NCBI RefSeq assembly: GCF_020055635.1
Contig: NZ_JAIPUT010000021.1
Span: 1-64,000, forward strand
DNA from: Marivita sp.
Lineage (GTDB): Bacteria > Pseudomonadota > Alphaproteobacteria > Rhodobacterales > Rhodobacteraceae
Reading direction: 5' to 3'
DNA: 64,000 nt
Part shown: piece after piece, positions 16,439 to 24,631 of the stretch
How the letters are laid out: each line of letters begins with the position of its first letter
Position numbering within the stretch: position 1 is the stretch's first letter
The notes under the pieces: generated by a model
Databases searched by the model: none
Told to the model about the DNA's origin: nothing
Seen by the model: only the letters and a program-made list of their open reading frames with translations
Program-made: the position numbers and the translations under genes

Positions 16439-19015
16439 TTGGACACTCCGATCCTCGAACGCGACGCAGCGCTTGGGCAGCTCGAGACGCTGGCCCGCGC
16501 CGCAGACGGGGGAACCGGTCACACCGTCTTCGTCACCGGCGAGGCGGGTGCAGGCAAGACGACCCTCCTGCGCGCCTTCGAGGCGCGGATGGGCGGCGCC
16601 AGAGCGTTTCGCGGCGCATGCGAAGACCTGTCGATCCCCGAGCCCCTTGGCCCGCTGCGGGACATCGCGCTGGATGCCGGGGTCGATCTCGATGCGTTGT
16701 GGATGAACGAGGGCGACAGATTGTCGGCCTTCCTGACGCTGCTGACCGCCATCGAAGGCTCTCAGGACACCGCGCTGCTGCTGATCGAGGATCTGCACTG
16801 GGCGGACGAGGCGACGCTGGATTTCGTGCGCTTCGCGGCAAGGCGCCTGCGGACGCGCCGTATCCTGATGGTCGTCACCGCGCGCGACGATGAAATGGAG
16901 GGCCGCCCGCAGTTGCGCCGGGCGATGGGCGGTGTGACATCCTCGGACGCGACCCGTATCGCCTTGCAGCCGCTCTCCGCCGATGCGGTAGGCCTTCTGG
17001 CGGCGGGCAGCGGCCAGTCTCCGGCAGAATTGCACAAGATCACCGGGGGCAACGCGTTCTATGTCACGGAACTCTTGCGCGGCGGCCAAGACGACGCGCT
17101 GCGCAGCGTGCAGGACACGGTGTTGCACCGGCTGGGCCGCTTGCCACCCGATACGCAGCACGTGCTCGAGGCTGTATCCGTTTTCCCGCGACGTGCGGAA
17201 CGCGACTGGGCGCTTGAGATTGCCGGTGTCGGTGACGCGGCGCTTGATCCAGCGATCGACAGTGATCTTGTCGAAGACGACGGCGAACATGTCGCATACC
17301 GGCACGAAATCGCTCGCCTCGCGGTGGAAACGGCTTTGCGCCCGACGCGACGACGCGCGCTCAACGCGGCCTTGCTGGCGAAGATGCAGGCGGACGGGCG
17401 CGTGCCGAACGCGCGGCAGATGCACCACGCCCGCGCCGCAGCCGACAGCGCGCAGATCGCGCGTCTTGCCCCGTTGGCAGGGCGTGAAGCCATGGCCGCA
17501 GGGGCGAACCGACAGGCCGCCGATTACCTGTCCATCGCGGTCGATCTCGCAGATCCGAAGGATGAAGCCGCCTTTGCTGCGCTCCTGTTCGATGCCGGGG
17601 AGGCGTGCCGCCTTGTCAGCCGGCTGAGCGATGCAATGGGATATTTCGAGCGCGCGCTCGACGTGGTCGGCTCTGAAAAAACGCTCCGGGGCCGTGTCCT
17701 GCAACGCCTGTCGCGCGTGAAATGGACTGCCGGCCAGAAGGCGCAGGCCCGCACGCTGGGCGACGAGGCGATCGCCGTGCAGGAAGGGCCGGATACCGAG
17801 GAACTGGCAATGGCGCTGGCCAGCCGGGCACAGATCGCCATGTCGGATTACCAGATGGAGGCCAGCCTGCCGGTCGCGCAACGGGCGTTGGAGATGGCGC
17901 GCCGGCTGGGTCGGACCGACATCGTCAGCCACGCGCTCAGCACTCAGTCTCTGGCGGAGCTGTTCGACAGCTCGCAGAAGAATGCGCTTTACAGGGAAAG
18001 CATCGCGGCGGCCGAGGCCGCGCGCAGCCCGATAAACCTGACGCGAAGCATGTCCAATGCTGGCGTTGTCAACTGGTACAGCCTGCGTTTTGCAGAGGCT
18101 CTCGACCTCTTCGACAGTGCGATCGCGACAGCCTTCGAGACCGACACCATTGAACAGGCGGATTTTCATCAGGGCTTTCGGGTACATGTGCTGGACCGGC
18201 TCGGTCGGTGGGACGAAGCGCTCCAGACTGCCCTCGACATCCTCTCCCGGCCGCTCGAGCAGTCGTCGCCGGCGATCATGCTGCGTCTGACCGCGTCCCG
18301 CATCGCGATGCGGCGGGGTGACAGCGATGGTTCCGAGCATCTCGAAGACATCACCGCCCTGATGGGCGATGAGGAAGATGGCCGCCACATCTGCGACGTG
18401 GCATGCCTGATCGCCGAACGCGCCTGGCTGGGGCTGGAAGAAAAAGACCGCGCACAGGCGCTGATGAACGAAGCGCTGGCGCTCCCGATCAACCCGATGC
18501 TCAAGGAAGAATTCCTCTCCTGGCAGCGCCGGGTCGATCCGACCTTGTTACCGGCCGGGTTGAATGGCCTGCATGAACCGTATCAGGCGGAATTCATGGG
18601 TGACTGGAAAGCCGCCGCAGCCTGTTGGCAGCGGGCGGCCGACCCTTACCGGGAGGCGCTTGCGCTGGCCGAAGGCGACGCCGCGGCGGTGACACGCGCG
18701 CTCGCGATCTTCGATCATCTGGGGGCAGCGCGCCTGCGTGCCTCTGCCCTGGACAAAGCGCGGGATCGCGGCGTGTCCGTCGACGCGCCATCCGTGCCGA
18801 GGGCGTCGACGCGCGCAAACCCAGCAGGCCTGACAAGACGGCAAATGCAGGTTCTCGGCCTGCTCGGCGAAGGCCTGTCCAACGCCGCGATTGCAGAGCG
18901 GCTTTTCGTTTCGGCAAAAACCGTCGATCACCATGTCTCGGCCATCCTCGGCAAGCTCGAGGTCGCCTCGCGTGGCGAAGCCGCTGCCCGCGCCCGCGAC
19001 TCGGGTTGGGTCTGA
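16439..19015 (+). CDS. Large AAA-ATPase/LuxR-type transcriptional regulator (LAL/MalT-like)
   Basis: An 858-residue regulator. The N-terminal P-loop ATPase has Walker A GEAGAGKTT at 34-42 and Walker B ALLLIEDLHWAD near 111-122. A long helical, TPR-like middle (about 340-760) follows. The C-terminal GerE/LuxR helix-turn-helix (about 795-858) reads GLTRRQMQVLGLLGEGLSN then AERLFVSAKTVDHHVSAIL. Such proteins sense a ligand, bind ATP and activate target promoters. The start is a TTG at 16439, supported by AGGGAG 8 bases upstream. The divergent small gene and the direct repeats in front are the obvious candidate targets. Confidence 0.88.
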   Translation: MDTPILERDAALGQLETLARAADGGTGHTVFVTGEAGAGKTTLLRAFEARMGGARAFRGACEDLSIPEPLGPLRDIALDAGVDLDALWMNEGDRLSAFLTLLTAIEGSQDTALLLIEDLHWADEATLDFVRFAARRLRTRRILMVVTARDDEMEGRPQLRRAMGGVTSSDATRIALQPLSADAVGLLAAGSGQSPAELHKITGGNAFYVTELLRGGQDDALRSVQDTVLHRLGRLPPDTQHVLEAVSVFPRRAERDWALEIAGVGDAALDPAIDSDLVEDDGEHVAYRHEIARLAVETALRPTRRRALNAALLAKMQADGRVPNARQMHHARAAADSAQIARLAPLAGREAMAAGANRQAADYLSIAVDLADPKDEAAFAALLFDAGEACRLVSRLSDAMGYFERALDVVGSEKTLRGRVLQRLSRVKWTAGQKAQARTLGDEAIAVQEGPDTEELAMALASRAQIAMSDYQMEASLPVAQRALEMARRLGRTDIVSHALSTQSLAELFDSSQKNALYRESIAAAEAARSPINLTRSMSNAGVVNWYSLRFAEALDLFDSAIATAFETDTIEQADFHQGFRVHVLDRLGRWDEALQTALDILSRPLEQSSPAIMLRLTASRIAMRRGDSDGSEHLEDITALMGDEEDGRHICDVACLIAERAWLGLEEKDRAQALMNEALALPINPMLKEEFLSWQRRVDPTLLPAGLNGLHEPYQAEFMGDWKAAAACWQRAADPYREALALAEGDAAAVTRALAIFDHLGAARLRASALDKARDRGVSVDAPSVPRASTRANPAGLTRRQMQVLGLLGEGLSNAAIAERLFVSAKTVDHHVSAILGKLEVASRGEAAARARDSGWV

Positions 19016-19232
19016 AAGACGGAGGCAGCCCTCTCCATTGCCTGCCGCGGCAGTTCCCGCGTCCACCGTTCCCGTGCAAGCGAGAAGCTCTGTCGGTCTT
19101 ATGCCCAATTCACCTCCGTGCACAAAACATGGGCTTGGATGCTAGCGCATCATCGTGCACAGCCAGCCCGCGGCTCGGAACGACGAGATCGGCAGAACAT
19201 GGCGGTGCACGCAAACGTTGTCTTTAGCTTAA

Positions 19233-19611
19233 CTCACCGACACGACCGGCACGATTACGCTTGGCAACGGGGCGAGCGCAACAGGGCGCGATCCAATTGC
19301 GGTCGGTGATCAGGCCTTGGCAACCGGAACGTCGACCACGGCTATCGGCGGAGAAAGCACCTCGGATGGAACAGCGACGACCGCGTTTGGCTGGCGGTCT
19401 CTTGCATAAGGCGAACGGGCCCTTGCTCTTGGTCACATCGCCGCCGCGACGGGTGACTTCAGCCTTGCTGTCGGCGAGGCCGCCATGGCCGGAACTGACA
19501 ACGCGACGGCCATCGGCAATGGTGCAAGTGCAGCCGGCGTGGACTCGCTTGCCATTCTGCGACATGGCAGATGCCGCAGGCACCTCGACGACCGCTGTCG
19601 GCGAGGAAAGC
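19233..19611 (+). pseudogene. YadA-type trimeric autotransporter head repeats, decayed fragment
   Basis: From 19233 one frame reads LTDTTGTITLGNGASATG and continues with 14-residue repeats such as AVGDQALATGTSTTAIG, LAVGEAAMAGTDNATAIG and NGASAAGVDSLAI. This is the head pattern of YadA-like trimeric adhesins (AxGxxAxAxGxxSxAxG). A TAA at 19407-19409 interrupts where Ser is expected, and a frameshift near 19555 moves the last repeat (MADAAGTSTTAVGEES) to another frame. There is no signal peptide, stalk or membrane anchor, so only a relic of the passenger domain remains. It stops abruptly where the anti-sigma sequence begins. Confidence 0.72.
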
Positions 19612-20211
19612 TGGCGCGACGTCGGGCGCAGCCGTGATCGATTTCTTCCACTCGATGATACAGCCGACCCGATGGCACCGTCCGACGACCTGTGGCGCGG
19701 GATATTGAGCGCGATCGACGACACCCCGTCTTTGCCACCGATCACAGAGCGCGGGAGGGCGCGCAGTCGCACCACAGCTCGATCCGACCGCAAGCGCCCC
19801 TTGCTGGCATTCGCTTTGGCCGCCTCTCTTGTGCTTTCGGCGGTTCTTGGTTGGATGGTTGCCAACGAACCGGACGCAGAGGTCGTGGCTGTTCTGTTCA
19901 ACGATGACGGCGCTCCGTTTGCGTTGGTCGGAACCAATGATCAAAACATCACGGAAGTTACGATATTGTCTGCAGTCGACATCCCGGATGGGCGGATCAT
20001 GCAGGTTTGGACAAAGCCGGACCCCGATGGTCCGCCAGTTTCCGTCGGCTTGATCGAGCAGGTCCAGTCGCTGGTGCTGCGCTCACCGGAATTGCCGCCA
20101 CCGACAGTGGATCAGCTGTACGAGATCACCGTCGAGCAGCAGGGTGGATCACCGACTGGTTTGCCGACGGGCGAGATTCTCGGCAAGGGCTTCACGCAGC
20201 CGCGCCTCTAG
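19612..20211 (+). pseudogene. Anti-sigma factor (RskA-like), N-terminal domain missing
   Basis: The C-terminal part is clear: a linker with MAPSDDLWRGILSAIDD, one membrane helix (LLAFALAASLVLSAVLGWMV) and a periplasmic RskA-type domain with DGRIMQVWTKPDPDGPPVSVG and GLPTGEILGKGFTQPRL. The cytoplasmic anti-sigma domain that should bind an ECF sigma factor is absent. In its place the open frame runs into the adhesin remnant. No sigma factor gene lies nearby. If an internal ATG (for example 19672) is used, a membrane protein without sigma-binding ability could be made; a non-functional remnant is more likely. Confidence 0.65.
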
Positions 20212-20286
20212 TTCTTGGTCATGGGGTGCGGCGGACGTGACGTTCTCATCGCGACACTGCGGGAATTCCCGCCTATGACGGCGCGG

Positions 20287-21324
20287 TCAGCAGGACTCGC
20301 GCTGTTGGATTTCGAAACCGACATCGGTCACAGCGTCGATGCCGTCGCTTTCATCCAGCCGCGCCAGCACCTGTTCTGCTGCGCGCGTGCCCAGTGCGTC
20401 GCGGTCAACCCGGACAGTGGTGAGCGCTGGAGACACGTCAGCGGCGAAGTCCTGATCGCCGAAACCGATCACGGCGATGTCACCCGGAACGTCGAGTCCG
20501 CGGACCTGTGCCTCGACGAGCACGCCATGGGCCAGAACGTCTGAACTGCAAAAGATCACGCCCCGCCTGAAACCTTGTTCCTGCATCAGACGCCGAAGCG
20601 CCGATCGCCCTGCGCCTATGCGCGCGGCCCCACCGATATCTGCGCGGGCCACCTTTTGCCCGCCAAGTGCCTCGAACCGGGCGGAAAATGCATCCCGCCG
20701 TCGGTCGGCGCGTTCATCCGCGGCGGTCACGGTCGCGGCCCGGTCATAGCCTTTCTCGCGCGCGAACTCGGCGACGCTGCGACCTGCTTCGGCGTGGCTG
20801 AACCCGACGCAGAAATCAATGGGCGAACTCGTCAGGTCCCAGACCTCGACCACCGGGATATTGGCCCCCAGAAGCAGGCGGCGCGCCTGTGCGGTGTGGT
20901 GGATCCCGGTCAGCAGCATGGCATCCGGCCTGCGGGACAGATGCGCCGCAATCAGCGCTTCTTCCTCGGCCGGGTCGAAACCGGTTTCGGACAAAAGGAT
21001 CTGGTACCCTGCATTTCGAATGCGTTCGCTGAAACTGCGGACGAAGGACGAATAGACGATGTTCGTGATCGACGGGATCAGGGCGGTGACCAGCCGCGAC
21101 TTGTTCGATGCCAGCGCCCCCGCAATGGCGTTGGGCACGAAGCCGGTGACCTCGATGGCCTCGCGAATGCGGCGCAGCGCATCGGGAGACACCTTGGAGG
21201 GATCCGACAACGCCCGTGACACGGTGACCTGGCTCACTCCGGCCATCCGGCCCACGGCGGCCATGGTCACGCGCTTCGAAGACGCTCCGTTCTGTCTGAA
21301 CTTTTCCTGTGTCATCGGTGGCAT
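20287..21324 (-). CDS. LacI-family transcriptional regulator
   Basis: A 345-residue repressor. The N-terminal helix-turn-helix reads VTMAAVGRMAGVSQVTVSRALSD in two overlapping LacI blocks, with the hinge PNAIAGALASNKSRLV. It is followed by a periplasmic-binding-protein-like sensor domain (GntR/gluconate branch, to about residue 335). The start at 21324 has GGAGGG 9 bases upstream. It lies 31 bases downstream of tctA, probably in the same leftward operon, and is the best candidate to bind the TGTATGCGCATACA operators in the divergent promoter region. Its inducer is probably a pentonate or the keto-deoxy intermediate. Confidence 0.88.
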   Translation of the reverse strand: MPPMTQEKFRQNGASSKRVTMAAVGRMAGVSQVTVSRALSDPSKVSPDALRRIREAIEVTGFVPNAIAGALASNKSRLVTALIPSITNIVYSSFVRSFSERIRNAGYQILLSETGFDPAEEEALIAAHLSRRPDAMLLTGIHHTAQARRLLLGANIPVVEVWDLTSSPIDFCVGFSHAEAGRSVAEFAREKGYDRAATVTAADERADRRRDAFSARFEALGGQKVARADIGGAARIGAGRSALRRLMQEQGFRRGVIFCSSDVLAHGVLVEAQVRGLDVPGDIAVIGFGDQDFAADVSPALTTVRVDRDALGTRAAEQVLARLDESDGIDAVTDVGFEIQQRESC

Positions 21325-21355
21325 ATTCTGACGCCCTCCCGACGTCACGCAAGTG

Positions 21356-22858
21356 CTATGACGAGCGCGTTTCCAATTTTCTCTGACGCTTTGACATATA
21401 GACCGATGCGATCAGGGAGCCGATGATCAGCACCCACAAGACCGCGGCGATCCAGCTCTTGGTGAAGAAGATTGTCAGGTCGCCAAAACTTTCGAGGCTC
21501 TTCACGAAGTAGATCTCTGCCGAGGGGCCGAGGATGAAACCGATGATGAACGGCGCAACCTCGAGCCCAAGCTTGACCGCGACCCAGCCGAACAGGCCAA
21601 AAATCAGCAACGTCCAGACGTCGAACATGATGCCGTAGTTGATCGTGTAGGCCCCGATCACGCACATCATCAGGATGATCGGAAACAGCACGTGTTTCGG
21701 GATCGTCACCACCAGCGCGAAATAGCGGATCGCCACGTACATCATGGCGAACATGGCGACATTCGCGATCAGCATGGCGAAGATCATGGCGTTCCATGTC
21801 TCGGGATTGTTGCCGATGAAGAGCGGCCCCACCTGGATGCCCTGAAGGGTAAACGCACCGATCAGGAGCGCCGTCGTGCTGTCACCGGGAATGCCGAGCG
21901 ACAGAAGCGGCACCAGCGCGCCACCGGTCAGGCCGTTATTGCCGGATTCCGAGGCCATGAGCCCGGCGGGTTCCCCCGTGCCGAAGGTTTCCGGCGTCTT
22001 GGAGAAGGTCTTGGCGTTGGAATATGCGAGGATGGACGCTGCGGAGCCACCGACACCGGGAAGGATGCCCACGAAGGTGCCGATGCCCGAAGAGCGGATC
22101 AGATTGACGGCCTGGCCCTTGAAGACCGAGAAGGAAAATGTCGATCCCGAGCCGATCTTCACATCTTCCCGGCTTTGGCCCTTCGGCACTCCAAGCTCGG
22201 CCTCGTCGAGGATCGCGGCAAGGCCGAACAGGCCGATCAGCACCGGCAGAAGTGAAAAGCCGCTGTCCAGCCAGTATTCGGTGCCCGGCGGAACGAGGCG
22301 CAGATTGCCGTTGCCGCCGTCGGAGATGTCATATGTGCCGATGAGCGCGATGAAGATCCCCAGAAACCCCGAGAAAATGCCCATCAGCATGTCTTTCGAC
22401 AGCGCGGCCATGACGGTCAGGGCAAAGAGAATGATCAGGAACTTCTCGACATAAGAGAATTCGATGGCGAAATCCGCAAGCGTCGGGGCGAAGAAGTAGA
22501 GCGCGAACAGGCTGATGGTCCCGCCGACGAAGGACGACGTGATCCCGATGCGCAGGGCCTTTTCGCCCTCTCCGCGTTGGGCCATCGGATAGCCGTCGAA
22601 CGTTGTCGTGATCGAAGACGGCGTGCCGGGAATACCCAGCAGGACCGCCGGAACAAGCCCCCCCGAGATGCCGCCGACATAAAGACCGAGCAGCAGCGCC
22701 AGACCGTTTTCCAGGCCAAGCGAATACGTCAGCGGAAGGCAGACGGCCACGGCCATTGTCGCGGTCATTCCCGGTATGGCACCGAAGATGATCCCGACGA
22801 AGGTGCCCCCGACAACGAGAGCAAGGAACAGGGGTGTGATGAGCGACAGGAATTCCAT
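21356..22858 (-). CDS. tctA: Tripartite tricarboxylate transporter, large permease subunit
   Basis: A 500-residue membrane protein with about 10-12 helices and the two TctA signatures: GIPGTPSSITTTFDGYPM near residue 78 and SLGIPGDSTTALLIGAF near 325. It forms the transport channel of a TTT system, driven by the ion gradient, with the small subunit (next gene upstream) and the periplasmic binding protein. The substrate of this family is usually a carboxylate. Here the operon partners point to a sugar acid. Confidence 0.93.
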   Translation of the reverse strand: MEFLSLITPLFLALVVGGTFVGIIFGAIPGMTATMAVAVCLPLTYSLGLENGLALLLGLYVGGISGGLVPAVLLGIPGTPSSITTTFDGYPMAQRGEGEKALRIGITSSFVGGTISLFALYFFAPTLADFAIEFSYVEKFLIILFALTVMAALSKDMLMGIFSGFLGIFIALIGTYDISDGGNGNLRLVPPGTEYWLDSGFSLLPVLIGLFGLAAILDEAELGVPKGQSREDVKIGSGSTFSFSVFKGQAVNLIRSSGIGTFVGILPGVGGSAASILAYSNAKTFSKTPETFGTGEPAGLMASESGNNGLTGGALVPLLSLGIPGDSTTALLIGAFTLQGIQVGPLFIGNNPETWNAMIFAMLIANVAMFAMMYVAIRYFALVVTIPKHVLFPIILMMCVIGAYTINYGIMFDVWTLLIFGLFGWVAVKLGLEVAPFIIGFILGPSAEIYFVKSLESFGDLTIFFTKSWIAAVLWVLIIGSLIASVYMSKRQRKLETRSS

Positions 22859-22870
22859 GGGGCGTGTCCG

Positions 22871-23290
22871 TCAGGGAAGGGTCAGGAAAAAGATCTCGGT
22901 GAAGAGCCACCAGACCAGCGCGGGTGCAAAGACAGAAATGACGAGCATCACGAGCATCTGTTTCAATGTCCGTTCATGCATGAAAAGCACGCCTGTCGCG
23001 AAGACATACGGGATCGAGCAGATCAGGAAGCCAAGTCCGGTATTGGGCCAGATATCTCCGACGGGAACCATCAGAGAGAAATAAAGCACCGTCAGAGCCA
23101 GCGTTCCGAAGAAGCGCGGCTTGTCCATGTGGCCGGTTATCTGCCCCCAATAGGCACCCGCCTCGGCAAGCTTGTGACGCCGCTTGGCGATGATGGCGAG
23201 GCTCAGCAGCACAAGGATGCTTCCGATCAGCGTCGGAAAGATCAGGTGCGAGCGATCGAAGTCGATGGTGACCTGTGTCAGGCTGTCCAT
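22871..23290 (-). CDS. tctB: Tripartite tricarboxylate transporter, small permease subunit
   Basis: A 139-residue protein with four hydrophobic helices, as in the TctB/DUF1468 family. It starts MDSLTQVTIDFDRSHLIFPT, and its helices include LIGSILVLLSLAIIA and ALVWWLFTEIFF. It lies between the binding-protein gene and tctA, 12 bases before tctA. Its exact role is structural or coupling within the TTT permease. Identification rests on topology and position more than on motifs. Confidence 0.87.
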   Translation of the reverse strand: MDSLTQVTIDFDRSHLIFPTLIGSILVLLSLAIIAKRRHKLAEAGAYWGQITGHMDKPRFFGTLALTVLYFSLMVPVGDIWPNTGLGFLICSIPYVFATGVLFMHERTLKQMLVMLVISVFAPALVWWLFTEIFFLTLP

Positions 23291-23351
23291 TCTTTCCTCC
23301 CGTGGAAGAACAGCAAAGGCCCGGGCGCGTGTCGCCCGGGCCGGTTGGCAC

Positions 23352-24401
23352 TCAGCTGTCGCCGGAAATCTGCTCGATCACCTCGGAATAGGTGTCGCGC
23401 TTGTCCATCAGATGCTGACGGGCGTCTTCTGCCGGCAGGAAGTTCGGAATGAAGAAGGATGCCTTCTGACGTTCCTGGATCTCACCCGCTTCGTATATCT
23501 CGGTCAGGGCCGTGTCGATCTGTTCGATGATCGCCGGGTCCATCTCCGGATTGTAGAGGAAGAAGAATTCCTTGTCGAAGGTGAAGTCTTCCTCGCCGTC
23601 GAGCGTCACGCTTGTTTCGGGCGACGCGTATTGCAGCAGCTCGTCACGTGTGGTGTCGCCCATGCCTTCGGCCGGGGCCTGAGCAAGCGTTTCGGCGCGC
23701 GCGGTGATCCAGACGAAGCGCATGCACTTCTGGTCGTCCTGCGGCAGCTGGGTGAACTGCTCGTTGGCCTGAATGGAGCCGTTGATCACATCGGCCAGAT
23801 CGTCCCACATCGCCTGGTTCTTGTCGGATTGCGATCCGGTGTTCACGGCGACGATGTTCTCCTCGGAGCCCGGCGCACGGACCGACGCGGCGTTCTTCAT
23901 CGCCGAGAAACCGATCTCGGACACCCCGCCCGGCTGGATGGCGACGCGAACGCGTTCGCCGCTTTCGGCTGCGCTCAGGATGTCGTCCATCGACTGGTAG
24001 GGGCTGTCGCAGGACACGAGATAGGCGTTGCCCGGGTTGATCGCGACGGTCTGGCCGACGGTGTACTCCTCGAACGGGTTGTCATAGCCGGTCACGCCAT
24101 AAAGGTTCCCGAGATAGGATTGGTCGTGGAAGATCATCAGCGTGGTGCCGCGGCTGTCACGGCCAAGCGCCTTGAACGCCTCGGTCGCGCCAACAGCATC
24201 GACCTTGATGTTGATGCCCAGATGCTCAGCCAGAGCGTCTGCGACAATCGCCGAGTTCTGATAGGTGTCGCCGCCGGTCGATGTCGAACCGATGACCATG
24301 CGGACATTGCGTGGCAGCTCCTGCGCGGCTGCGGCGATCGGTTGAATCAACAGCGCAGCGGTGCTGGCTGCGGCAAGAAGGGTTCTCCGGGTAAAGGGCA
24401 T
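23352..24401 (-). CDS. tctC: Periplasmic substrate-binding protein of the TTT system (TctC-like)
   Basis: A 349-residue exported protein. The signal sequence has a twin-Arg (FTRRTLLAAASTAALLI) with probable cleavage after AAAAQ. The mature domain follows the Bug/TctC fold pattern, with GSTSTGGDTYQNSAIVADAL near the start and a FFFLYNPEMDPAIIEQID tail. It would capture the substrate and deliver it to TctAB. The ATG at 24401 has GGGAGG 6 bases upstream; the longer in-frame start at 24518 has no such site. It heads the leftward tctCBA-lacI operon. Confidence 0.85.
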   Translation of the reverse strand: MPFTRRTLLAAASTAALLIQPIAAAAQELPRNVRMVIGSTSTGGDTYQNSAIVADALAEHLGINIKVDAVGATEAFKALGRDSRGTTLMIFHDQSYLGNLYGVTGYDNPFEEYTVGQTVAINPGNAYLVSCDSPYQSMDDILSAAESGERVRVAIQPGGVSEIGFSAMKNAASVRAPGSEENIVAVNTGSQSDKNQAMWDDLADVINGSIQANEQFTQLPQDDQKCMRFVWITARAETLAQAPAEGMGDTTRDELLQYASPETSVTLDGEEDFTFDKEFFFLYNPEMDPAIIEQIDTALTEIYEAGEIQERQKASFFIPNFLPAEDARQHLMDKRDTYSEVIEQISGDS

Positions 24402-24492
24402 TGTTTTCCTCCCATGAACCGCCGGGTGGCGGCGTTTGGCTCCATTAGGGTCACACGCTTCAAAGGGTGCGCCACGCGACTCACCCTGATGA

Positions 24493-24506
24493 TGAATGCG
24501 CATACA
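24493..24506. promoter_or_regulatory. Operator-like palindrome, leftward side
   Basis: TGAATGCGCATACA is a one-mismatch copy of the perfect palindrome at 24591. It lies 87-105 bases before the tctC start and just downstream of a TTGACA hexamer (minus strand, 24533-24538), so a bound repressor would block leftward transcription. The CG-centred form is typical of LacI-family operators. Regulator assignment to the LacI gene at 20287 is inference. Confidence 0.7.
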
Positions 24507-24575
24507 TTGTCTGACCACAAAGCTGCATCGCGTGTCAACCCGACAATTTTATTCGCCCGTTTTCCGCCAACTGCG

Positions 24576-24606
24576 TTGACGATCCAGAAATGTATGCGCA
24601 TACAAT
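24576..24606 (+). promoter_or_regulatory. Candidate promoter of the dehydratase operon
   Basis: TTGACG (24576-24581) and TACAAT (24601-24606) with a 19-base spacer resemble a sigma-70 type promoter pointing right. The operator at 24591-24604 fills the spacer and overlaps the -10 hexamer, an arrangement that gives repression. The start codon of the dehydratase is 26 bases further on. Confidence 0.5.
24591..24604. promoter_or_regulatory. Operator, perfect 14-base palindrome
   Basis: TGTATGCGCATACA is a perfect inverted repeat with a central CG, as for LacI-family operators. Its centre is 98 bases from that of the sister site at 24493-24506, so one tetramer or two dimers could control both divergent operons. 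It lies 28 bases before the dehydratase start. Confidence 0.75.
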
Positions 24607-24631
24607 ACAAGAAACTTGCCGGGAGGAAAGC

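Noticed and set aside
19261-19560. N-terminal ~100 residues of the 316-codon frame ending at 20211
   Set aside because: This part reads the adhesin repeats in a wrong frame and has no protein-like pattern; only the part after about 19612 is anti-sigma-like.
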